From Cyclobacteriaceae bacterium (GTDB taxonomy: Bacteria; Bacteroidota; Bacteroidia; Cytophagales; Cyclobacteriaceae): a stretch of 5,899 nt of DNA. A model generated the notes under the pieces. The model was not told the origin of the DNA. It saw only the letters and a program-made list of their open reading frames with translations, and ran no database searches. A program made the position numbers and the translations under genes. Each line of letters opens with the position of its first letter. Position 1 is the stretch's first letter. Positions 1-5,899 of this stretch are shown in pieces. The stretch is from positions 1 to 5,899 of the forward strand of contig JALOMN010000127.1 in the NCBI GenBank assembly GCA_025455445.1. The letters are read 5' to 3'.

Positions 1-297
1 ATTCTGTTTTACTTAAGTGCATTTTTATTCGCTAGCGGAATATTGATTGCTCTAACAAAGAAAAATGCCATCATGATTTTGCTGGGAATTGAGCTTATGC
101 TTAATGCCGCGAACCTCAACCTTGTTGCTTTCAATGCACAAAATCCTTCTAAAAATGACGGCCAGTTTTTTGCACTTTTTATTATTGTCGTTGCCGTTTG
201 CGAAGCAGCAGTAGGGATTGCAATTATTTTAAAAGCCTATTACTATTTTCATACTTCGGTGCCTGATCAAATCAATACGTTAAAAGAAAACAATTGA
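1..297 (+). CDS. nuoK: NADH-quinone oxidoreductase subunit K (5'-truncated by window edge)
   Basis: NuoK is a small membrane subunit of complex I with three transmembrane helices. It sits between the quinone/NuoH-side module and the antiporter-like subunits and takes part in proton translocation. The frame is open from base 1, so the real start lies upstream. By alignment with E. coli NuoK (from memory) only about 5 to 10 N-terminal residues are missing. The 98 visible residues include the two buried glutamates: one in GIELMLNAANL (local residue 31, codon at 91, matching E. coli Glu36) and one in AVCEAAVGIAI (local residue 68, codon at 202, matching Glu72). The TTG at 43 lies inside the first helix and is not the start. 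The C-terminus is a short polar tail ending in TGA, which overlaps the nuoL start by four bases. Membrane topology and neighbours leave little doubt about identity. Confidence 0.95.
   Translation: MLFYLSAFLFASGILIALTKKNAIMILLGIELMLNAANLNLVAFNAQNPSKNDGQFFALFIIVVAVCEAAVGIAIILKAYYYFHTSVPDQINTLKENN
294..297 (+). other. nuoK/nuoL stop-start overlap with TTG initiation
   Basis: The four bases TTGA hold both the TTG start of nuoL (294-296) and the TGA stop of nuoK (295-297). This is the TTG version of the common ATGA coupling overlap. No Shine-Dalgarno motif precedes it, only an A-rich stretch (281-290). Translation of nuoL probably depends on ribosomes finishing nuoK. The start choice is an inference from the reading frame, which has no other start between the stop at 264 and the first membrane helix. 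Confidence 0.75.
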
Positions 298-2225
298 CAC
301 ACGAGGAAATTCCATCTGCATTAATCTGGTTGGCACTTGCTGTGCCAGGATTGCCGCTGATTTCTTCACTCGTATGTTTTTTAATTTCTAAAAAATTTAA
401 CTGGACTATTCCGCTCCTCAGCAGTATTTTATTAATAGCCGCCACGGCCTGCTCAACTATTTTATTTTTTCAATTACACAATCAATCCGTAATTCAATCA
501 TGGCCATGGCTTGCAATTCAAAACAAAATTATTCATGCCGGTTTTTTGTTGGATAGCATCTCCCTGAGCATGAGTCTTGCAGTGGCATGGGTATCTATGC
601 TGGTGCATTTTTTTTCGATTGGATATATGGCGGAAGACCGCGCCCCAGATCGCTACTTTGGCATGCTTGGATTTTTCACCTTTGCCATGTTGGGCTTGGT
701 GATGAGCAGCAACTTGCTCATCACATTTTTCTTTTGGGAATTAGTAGGCTTCAGTTCATACCGCCTTATCGGACATTGGTATGAAAAACCAGCAGCGGCA
801 AATGCGTCTACCAAAGCCTTTCTTATAAATCGAATTGGTGATTTAGGTTTTCTGATTGCATTAATGATTTTATGGAATTGGTTTGGCCATCTGGATATAA
901 ATAATTTTAATTTCTCTGCTGTTCCTACGGAAATTTTAACTGCAGCAGGCCTTTGCATCTTTATTGCCGTAATCGGCAAGTCAGCTCAGTTTCCCCTATT
1001 ACATTGGCTGCCCGATGCCATGGAAGGTCCAACGCCTGTATCTGCGCTCATCCATGCTGCCACCATGGTAGCAGCCGGAGTATTTTTACTCGTGCGCATT
1101 TCTCCATTATTTACTGAAAGTGCATTACTTGTTATTTCTGGTATTGGTGCCTTCACGGCAGTAATAGGTGCAGTTGGTGCATTGTTTCAATATGACATCA
1201 AAAAAATTCTGGCTTATTCTACCATTTCACAATTAGGTTTCATGGTGATGGCCATTGGTGCAGGTGCTGCACAGGGTGGTTATTTACACTTATTACATCA
1301 TGCATTTTTTAAAGCAGGTTTATTTTTAGGAGCCGGGGCAATTATTCATGCATTGCACCAGGCGACACATCACAGCAAAAACAATTATGATGTGCAAGAC
1401 ATTCGTAATATGGGTGGCTTGCGAAAAAAATTACCAGTTACCTTTATTACGTTCTTGATTTTTGGCGCTGCTCTTGCCGGCTTGCCTTTCACCTCCGGAT
1501 TTATTTCGAAAGAAATAATTCTTTCTCAGATGTCACTTTGGGCCGGAACTGATGTATCAGGTAAATGGGTGATTATGATAGCCGCCTGGGCTGTTACATT
1601 TCTTACTCCTATCTACATCTTCAAACTTATTTGGTTTGTGTTCTTTAAAGAAAGTAAACAAGAAACTGAATTGCAGGATATACCCGTGATTATGAAAATG
1701 CCACTGATTATACTTTCGATTTTATCACTTGCGCTACTCCTCCCAACTTTTGATTTTCATTTTTTCTCAACGGTCAACGTAATACTGAATTATTTTCCTG
1801 AGGCTTCAATCAGCATCACGATTATTTCTTTAGCGGTAATAAGCTTTGCGCTTATATTTTCATACCTACACTATAGAAAATCAACCCCGGGCAAATTGTC
1901 ATCATTTCTCTCGCCTCAATATTATCTGGACATCGTTTCGGATAAAGCCGTTTTTCTTCTTTCTATACTTTACACAATTACTAATTGGATTGATAAACAC
2001 ATCATTGATCAGATAATTCACCTGTTTACATACCTGCAAGTAACGATTGCTCATCTTGCCGGATGGACGGATAGGGTATTTATAGACGGGGCTGTTAATG
2101 GTGCTGCTTATTCAGCTAAAGGCATAGGCGCTGTGGCGAGAATAATGATTAATGGAAAAATTCAGTCTTATCTGCTTTGGGCAATGGCTGCACTCCTTAT
2201 TTTTATACTTTGGATTTTATACTGA
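294..2225 (+). CDS. nuoL: NADH-quinone oxidoreductase subunit L
   Basis: NuoL is the distal antiporter-like (Mrp-type) subunit of the complex I membrane arm and forms one proton channel. The 643 residues (E. coli 613) give about 16 hydrophobic helices. Conserved channel residues are visible: Glu149 in FFFWELVGF, Asp183 in NRIGDLGF, Lys229 in GKSAQFPLLHWLPDAM, His254 in SALIHAATM, His332/His336/Lys340 in LHLLHHAFFKAG, and Lys406 in GFISKEIIL. After about residue 545 the C-terminus has an amphipathic stretch rich in charged residues and then a last hydrophobic helix (about 625-643). This fits the long lateral helix and its anchor that run along NuoM and NuoN. The start is TTG at 294: the frame has a stop at 264 and no ATG or GTG between, and later starts would cut into the first helix. 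The 3' end overlaps nuoM by one base. No lesion was seen. Confidence 0.97.
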   Translation: MTHEEIPSALIWLALAVPGLPLISSLVCFLISKKFNWTIPLLSSILLIAATACSTILFFQLHNQSVIQSWPWLAIQNKIIHAGFLLDSISLSMSLAVAWVSMLVHFFSIGYMAEDRAPDRYFGMLGFFTFAMLGLVMSSNLLITFFFWELVGFSSYRLIGHWYEKPAAANASTKAFLINRIGDLGFLIALMILWNWFGHLDINNFNFSAVPTEILTAAGLCIFIAVIGKSAQFPLLHWLPDAMEGPTPVSALIHAATMVAAGVFLLVRISPLFTESALLVISGIGAFTAVIGAVGALFQYDIKKILAYSTISQLGFMVMAIGAGAAQGGYLHLLHHAFFKAGLFLGAGAIIHALHQATHHSKNNYDVQDIRNMGGLRKKLPVTFITFLIFGAALAGLPFTSGFISKEIILSQMSLWAGTDVSGKWVIMIAAWAVTFLTPIYIFKLIWFVFFKESKQETELQDIPVIMKMPLIILSILSLALLLPTFDFHFFSTVNVILNYFPEASISITIISLAVISFALIFSYLHYRKSTPGKLSSFLSPQYYLDIVSDKAVFLLSILYTITNWIDKHIIDQIIHLFTYLQVTIAHLAGWTDRVFIDGAVNGAAYSAKGIGAVARIMINGKIQSYLLWAMAALLIFILWILY

Positions 2226-2227
2226 TG
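2223..2227 (+). other. nuoL/nuoM stop-start overlap (TGATG)
   Basis: The nuoL stop TGA (2223-2225) shares its last A with the ATG of nuoM (2225-2227). This one-base overlap is a usual sign of translational coupling and supports 2225 as the nuoM start. Confidence 0.8.
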
Positions 2228-3823
2228 TCGCACCTACTTTCATACCTGATCTTCATTCCATTTGTTGGGGCATTAGTCGCATTGCTTATTCCGGCTAACC
2301 GAATAAACTTTTTTAAACAACTCACACTGGGTGTAAGCATTATACAACTCATACTTCTGGTACTGATTTTATCAGCATATAAAATAAATGCGGGTGTGCA
2401 GCTGGCAGAAAACATTCCGTGGATCACCTTACAACTTGGTAGCTGGGGTTCATTACATGCTGAATATTTTGTAGCAATAGACGGCTTGAGCTTACCCATG
2501 GTGGCGCTATCGGTGGTTATCATGGCGATTGCGGTGATCTCTTCCTGGAATATTGAAAAAAATCATAAAGGATATTTTACTCTATTGTTGATTTTGAATG
2601 GTGCCATCATCGGTAGTTTCTGCGCCCTGGATTTTCTGCTCTTCTATGTATTTTTTGAATTCATGTTGCTGCCCATGTATTTTTTGATTGGCATCTGGGG
2701 TGGCCCCAGACGTGAATATGCGTCAATCAAATTTTTTCTTTACACCTTGCTGGGTTCCATTTTCATTTTGATCGTATTGGTAGCCTCCTACTTATCAATA
2801 AAAGATCCTGCAACTTCAAATGAGGTAGTGCATACGCTCAATGTATTGCACATGCAAAATCCGGATAATATTATTCCGGGTTCCTTGCTCGATGTTGATA
2901 CCGAAGACCAATATGGTCCATACTCATTCAGGATGTGGGCATTCTTATTATTATTTATTGGCTTCGCCATTAAACTTCCTGCAGTGCCTCTTCATACCTG
3001 GTTGCCCGATGCGCACGTGGAAGCGCCTACGGCAATCTCAGTTATTCTGGCTGCCTTGTTACTTAAATTTGGTGGGTATGGACTGTTGCGTTTCGCCTAT
3101 CCCATTTTCCCGGATGGCGCCATCGAGTTTGCATGGATGGTAGGTTTTGTGGGAGTGCTTTCAATTATTTATGGGGCATTAAACGCGCTAGCCTCAAAAG
3201 ATTTAAAACGCCTTATTGCCTATTCTTCCGTTTCGCACATGGGCTTTGTGTTGCTGGGAGTTGCGTCTGCCACAGCCGAAGGCGCAGGAGGTGCAGTCTA
3301 TCAGATGTTTAGTCATGGCATTATCTCTGCCATGCTATTCTTGATTGCAGGCGTTTTATATGATCGCACACACGACAGGTTGATAGCAAACTATTCTGGC
3401 CTTGCCTCTAAAATGAAATCTTATACAGCTTTTGTATTGATTGCCTTTTTTGCTTCGATGGGACTTCCCGGCTTTGCAGGATTTATTGGTGAGGTGTTGG
3501 TCTTCTTTGGCGCATTTCAATCACATGCTATCAATGGACTCATTCCAATCTGGATGCCAATCGTGGCCACTTCAGGTTTGTTGCTGGGTGCTGGCTATTT
3601 TCTTTGGACGATACAACGCATGTTTTACGGACCTTATTCTATCCGCATTCATGTGCCCGAACTCACGGATATCAATAGCCGTGAATACATAATGCTTCTG
3701 CCATTGGCGGTTGCTGCGCTGCTTTTTGGAATACTTCCGCAGCTGCTGATGAAGTATATAAATCCTTTTGCCAGCGAGTGGGTAGAAGAACTATTTAAAC
3801 ACGCCTCATTTTTCAATCCATAG
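2225..3823 (+). CDS. nuoM: NADH-quinone oxidoreductase subunit M
   Basis: NuoM is the middle antiporter-like subunit of the complex I membrane arm. The ATG at 2225 gives 532 residues beginning MSHLLSYLIFIPFVGALVAL, a typical NuoM first helix. A longer reading from 2177 would add 16 residues encoded entirely inside nuoL and is unlikely. About 14 membrane helices are expected. Key residues are Glu145 in YVFFEFMLLPMYFLIGIWG, Lys250 in GFAIKLPAVPLHTWLPDAH, Lys281 in ALLLKFGGYGLLRF, His338 in SSVSHMGFVLLG, His364 in MFSHGIISAM, and Glu423 in FIGEVLVFF. These match E. coli Glu144, Lys234, Lys265, His322, His348 and Glu407. Between Glu145 and Lys250 the protein is about 15 residues longer than E. 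coli, because of a polar loop at about 193-234. I believe this loop is a feature of the group and not damage. The start overlaps the nuoL stop, so the two are probably translationally coupled. Confidence 0.97.
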   Translation: MSHLLSYLIFIPFVGALVALLIPANRINFFKQLTLGVSIIQLILLVLILSAYKINAGVQLAENIPWITLQLGSWGSLHAEYFVAIDGLSLPMVALSVVIMAIAVISSWNIEKNHKGYFTLLLILNGAIIGSFCALDFLLFYVFFEFMLLPMYFLIGIWGGPRREYASIKFFLYTLLGSIFILIVLVASYLSIKDPATSNEVVHTLNVLHMQNPDNIIPGSLLDVDTEDQYGPYSFRMWAFLLLFIGFAIKLPAVPLHTWLPDAHVEAPTAISVILAALLLKFGGYGLLRFAYPIFPDGAIEFAWMVGFVGVLSIIYGALNALASKDLKRLIAYSSVSHMGFVLLGVASATAEGAGGAVYQMFSHGIISAMLFLIAGVLYDRTHDRLIANYSGLASKMKSYTAFVLIAFFASMGLPGFAGFIGEVLVFFGAFQSHAINGLIPIWMPIVATSGLLLGAGYFLWTIQRMFYGPYSIRIHVPELTDINSREYIMLLPLAVAALLFGILPQLLMKYINPFASEWVEELFKHASFFNP

Positions 3824-3837
3824 CGAAGTTGACGCAT

Positions 3838-5307
3838 ATGAATGACCAACTTCAAGATATTTATCAAAGCATGCAATGGCTGATGCCGGAATTGCTTTTA
3901 ACCAGCGCTATTTTAATCACCTTATTTGTTGGGTTATTCGTTACTAAAAATAAACACATCCTCTTAAAGTCAATATCATTGTTTGTGTATGCAGCAGCGC
4001 TTGTTCTTGTTGCGCTGCAAGAGATTGATAATCCGGTTTCTCTTTTCGGCAACATGCTCCGGGCAGATGACTTTTCAAATTATTTTAAAATACTCTTTCT
4101 CACAGGCGGCTTCCTCACGGTATGGATTTCGCAAGAGCAAAAAGAAAAAAATTCTACTGAATATTTTATACTCATACAGGCGGTGGTAACAGGCAGTTGC
4201 CTCCTGGTAATGAGTATGAATTTTATCATGGTAGTACTTTCTATTGAATTAATTTCATTGAGCTCCTATATGCTCAGCGGTTTTGGCTTTGATAAAAAAA
4301 GCGCTGAAGGGAGTCTGAAATATTTTTTATTTGGAACTGTGGCCACCGCTTGTATGATTTACGGAATGTCACTGCTCTATTCATTGTCTGGCACACTTGA
4401 TTATTCCTCTGAAACCTTTCTTAAAAACCTGTTAGAGAATACAACCCCATTGCTCCTGGTGGGTGGCATATTAACACTTGCAGGATTCCTGTTTAAAATT
4501 TCAGCGGTGCCATTTCACCTTTGGGCTCCTGATGTGTATGAGGCTACGCCTACACCTATTGTCGCGTTCTTTGCAGTAGTGCCCAAACTGGCCGGCCTTG
4601 CAATTATTACCCGGTTTACACTCGCCATCAACCTCTTTGGTCAATCCGGATTCAATTGGCAACTCATTATTGCAGTGATAGCTGCGATGTCAATTTTGGT
4701 GGGTAATTTATCGGCCCTGGCGCAACAAAATCCCAAACGGCTGCTTGCGTTTTCATCCGTGGCCCAATCTGGCTTTATGCTATTAGGTATCGTTAGTTTT
4801 AGCACGGAAGGAATTCACTTTACGATGTTCTATGCCGCTGTATTTCTGCTGATGAATTTTCTTGTATTCATTGCCTTGAATCAAATTGAAAGCGCATGGG
4901 GTGCCCACCTCATTCCCGCCTTTGCCGGAACCGGTAAAATATTTTTAATACCTGCACTCACCATGCTGGTAGGACTAATTGCACTAACCGGGCTTCCACC
5001 AACTGCAGGATTTACAGCCAAACTATTGATATTTAGTTCATTGTGGGCCGGTTACGAACAAAGCGGCTCACTCATTCTATTGTTTGTATTTATTGTTGGA
5101 TTGCTTAATACAGTCATTTCGCTCTTCTTTTATTTAAAAATCCCCTATTATCAGTTTATAAAAGAAAAAAAGCGGGATGCCACGGGTTTAAGAATTTCTT
5201 TTGCCGAAAACCTGTTAACAATATTATTAGCGATAGCATTATTCTATCTCTTCCTTCACCCGGATGGGTTGATGAGATGGATTAATAGAATTAGCTTTGT
5301 ACTTTAA
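3838..5307 (+). CDS. nuoN: NADH-quinone oxidoreductase subunit N
   Basis: NuoN is the antiporter-like subunit closest to NuoK and normally the last gene of the nuo operon. From the ATG at 3838 it has 489 residues (E. coli about 485) and about 14 helices. Channel residues are Glu137 in VVLSIELISLSSYM, Lys161 in GSLKYFLFG, Lys220 in FLFKISAVPFHLWAPDVYE, Lys250 in VVPKLAGLA, Lys300 in NPKRLLAFSSVAQSGF, and Lys395 in GFTAKLLIF, which falls at the same number as in E. coli. Gln310 stands where E. coli has His in the SSISH motif. I recall Gln at this site in other Bacteroidota, so I do not read it as loss of function. An in-frame TTG at 3829 would add three residues (492 in all). ATG is preferred, leaving 14 bases after the nuoM stop. 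There is no clear Shine-Dalgarno sequence. The gene is intact and belongs to the same transcript as nuoK-L-M. Confidence 0.97.
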   Translation: MNDQLQDIYQSMQWLMPELLLTSAILITLFVGLFVTKNKHILLKSISLFVYAAALVLVALQEIDNPVSLFGNMLRADDFSNYFKILFLTGGFLTVWISQEQKEKNSTEYFILIQAVVTGSCLLVMSMNFIMVVLSIELISLSSYMLSGFGFDKKSAEGSLKYFLFGTVATACMIYGMSLLYSLSGTLDYSSETFLKNLLENTTPLLLVGGILTLAGFLFKISAVPFHLWAPDVYEATPTPIVAFFAVVPKLAGLAIITRFTLAINLFGQSGFNWQLIIAVIAAMSILVGNLSALAQQNPKRLLAFSSVAQSGFMLLGIVSFSTEGIHFTMFYAAVFLLMNFLVFIALNQIESAWGAHLIPAFAGTGKIFLIPALTMLVGLIALTGLPPTAGFTAKLLIFSSLWAGYEQSGSLILLFVFIVGLLNTVISLFFYLKIPYYQFIKEKKRDATGLRISFAENLLTILLAIALFYLFLHPDGLMRWINRISFVL

Positions 5308-5377
5308 AACTCGGGCAATTGTCAAGACAGTCTTTCTGCTTGTTCGGTTGAATTTATAGGCTTAAAAAAATTAGTGT
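5308..5377 (+). other. spacer between nuoN and the purF-like remnant
   Basis: These 70 bases separate the end of the nuo operon from the next gene. I see no GC-rich hairpin followed by a T run, and no good match to the Bacteroidota promoter pattern (TTTG near -33, TAnnTTTG near -7). The last part (5362-5372) is A-rich, with a run of seven A (5364-5370), as is common upstream of starts in this phylum where Shine-Dalgarno sequences are often absent. The spacer could carry weak signals that I cannot recognise by eye. Confidence 0.5.
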
Positions 5378-5689
5378 ATGAGTGATACCATCCTTCATGA
5401 ATGTGGCATAGCCCTCATTCGACTGCGCAAGCCACTTTCTTTTTACATCCAAAAGTATGGCCCCACCTATGCCATGAATAAGATGTATATCTTAATGGAG
5501 AAGCAACACAACCGCGGACAAGATGGTGCCGGAATTGCCAACATTAAAATTGATCAAAAGCCCGGTTTTCGTTTTTTCAGCCGTTATCGTTCGGTAAAAG
5601 CCCAACCCGTTGCTCATCTCTTTAAAAAAATCGGACGCAAGTTTAAAAAAGCGGCCAAAGAGGGTAAAGAAAAATTTAAAGATCCGTAA
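5378..5689 (+). pseudogene. Amidophosphoribosyltransferase (PurF)-like protein, N-terminal fragment
   Basis: This frame encodes 103 residues that look like the start of the long PurF-like proteins of Bacteroidota (about 600 residues from memory). It covers the first part of a class II glutamine amidotransferase (Ntn-hydrolase) domain, which takes ammonia from glutamine for the first step of purine synthesis. Seen directly: a short propeptide MSDTILHE before Cys9 in ECGIALIRL, the expected nucleophile exposed by processing, and QHNRGQDGAG at 43-52, the family's RGxD motif. The segment 82-102 is very lysine-rich. The frame stops at TAA (5687-5689) just after KDP, where homologues continue into the conserved GHxRY-type segment. 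A protein of this length would lack most of the glutaminase fold and the whole phosphoribosyltransferase domain, so it is unlikely to be active. The start ATG at 5378 is natural for the family. Homology is recognised with good confidence. Whether the break is biological or an assembly fault is open. Confidence 0.8.
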
Positions 5690-5690
5690 C
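5681..5690 (+). other. Deletion/frameshift junction inside the purF-like gene
   Basis: Homology runs in one frame up to the Asp-Pro codons (GAT CCG, 5681-5686) and resumes in another frame at the Arg-Asn codons (CGT AAC, 5685-5690). The two codon sets share the bases CG (5685-5686). If both codon pairs were ancestral, a loss of 3n+2 bases occurred, with n about 40 judged from remembered homologues. The shared bases could be a short microhomology used in the deletion. The exact length needs an alignment. Confidence 0.6.
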
Positions 5691-5882
5691 CTGGTGATGG
5701 CTGGCAATTTCAACATGACCAACGTAGATGAACTTTTTAATATCCTGGTTGGACTGGGTCAACACCCCAAAGAGAAAGTAGATACAGTGACCGTGATGGA
5801 AAAAATCGGTCACTTTCTGGATGAAGAGGTGCAATCCTTATTTGAAAAATATAAAGGCCAATACACGAATCGGGAAGTTTAA
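5685..5882 (+). pseudogene. Amidophosphoribosyltransferase (PurF)-like protein, second fragment in shifted frame
   Basis: This continues the preceding fragment in a different frame. From the CGT codon at 5685 it reads RNLVMAGNFNMTNVDELF and then GQHPKEKVDTVTVMEKIGHF, followed by EEVQSLFEKYKGQYTNREV. These are colinear with the glutaminase domain of Bacteroidota PurF-like proteins. GNFNMTN corresponds to the NGNLTN oxyanion-hole region of classical PurF. The upstream part of this frame (5610-5684) is out of register with homology and overlaps the first fragment, so it is a shadow. GTG at 5694 or ATG at 5697 could start it as a separate product, but nothing suggests one. It ends at TAA (5880-5882), with a second in-frame TAA at 5892. 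The sequence then runs out, so I cannot see whether the remaining roughly 450 residues of the family exist downstream. Confidence 0.72.
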
Positions 5883-5899
5883 GAGATTATTTAAAATGA

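Noticed and set aside
653..979. Open frame of 108 codons on the minus strand inside nuoL
   Set aside because: It lies fully within a well-conserved gene, shows no recognisable family and has basic low-complexity composition typical of an antisense shadow. The minus-strand frames at 2203-2523, 2788-2970, 3649-3876, 3864-4055 and 5492-5722 are rejected for the same reason.
2177..2224. Longer nuoM start 48 bases upstream, inside nuoL
   Set aside because: The extra 16 residues are not NuoM-like, while the ATG at 2225 starts exactly at the conserved first helix and abuts the nuoL stop.
2841..3143. Plus-strand open frames overlapping nuoM and nuoN (2841-3143, 3441-3692, 3983-4189) and nuoL (587-784)
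   Set aside because: They are alternative frames of conserved membrane-protein genes. Their translations show no domain, and the overlapping frames carry the complex I motifs.
4765..4770. Gln310 in NuoN where E. coli has His, considered as a lost channel residue
   Set aside because: The rest of the channel (Glu137, Lys161, Lys220, Lys250, Lys395) is intact, and Gln at this site is, as far as I recall, usual in Bacteroidota.
5324..5334. Short palindrome AAGACAGTCTT in the spacer after nuoN, considered as a terminator or operator
   Set aside because: It can form only a 4-base AT-rich stem with a 3-base loop and has no following T run. A palindrome this short is expected by chance.
5620..5686. 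Lysine-rich stretch at the end of the first purF-like fragment, considered as a novel small basic peptide
   Set aside because: It is colinear with a variable, charged linker in PurF-like homologues. The abrupt end is better explained by the deletion that follows.

Overview
The window is the 3' end of a respiratory complex I (NADH:quinone oxidoreductase) operon, followed by the start of an unrelated and visibly broken gene. All genes are on the + strand. The organism is most likely a member of the Bacteroidota, perhaps near the Chitinophagales. The evidence is the moderately AT-rich composition, A-rich translation starts with no clear Shine-Dalgarno sequences, the local form of NuoM and NuoN, and a Bacteroidota-type PurF-like protein. 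The finer placement is an inference from remembered sequence style, not from a search.

Layout: a 5'-truncated nuoK (1-297), nuoL (294-2225), nuoM (2225-3823) and nuoN (3838-5307) form one tightly packed series. The junctions are a 4-base overlap (TTGA), a 1-base overlap (TGATG) and a 14-base gap. NuoL, NuoM and NuoN are the three antiporter-like subunits of the membrane arm. NuoK is the small subunit that links them to the quinone-side end of that arm. All four keep the buried Glu and Lys residues expected of working proton channels, so this part looks intact and functional. The usual nuoK-L-M-N order implies that nuoA-J lies upstream, outside the window.

After a 70-base spacer with no convincing terminator or promoter comes the 5' part of a class II glutamine amidotransferase / amidophosphoribosyltransferase (PurF) homologue of the long Bacteroidota type (5378-5882). 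It starts normally with the catalytic Cys9, but after 103 codons it shifts frame. At the shift about 40 residues expected of the family, including the conserved GHxRY-type segment, are missing. The second frame then meets in-frame stops near the end of the window. It is either a decaying pseudogene or an assembly error near a contig end.

I found no mobile element, CRISPR array, RNA gene or novel system here. The broken purF-like gene is the only real anomaly.
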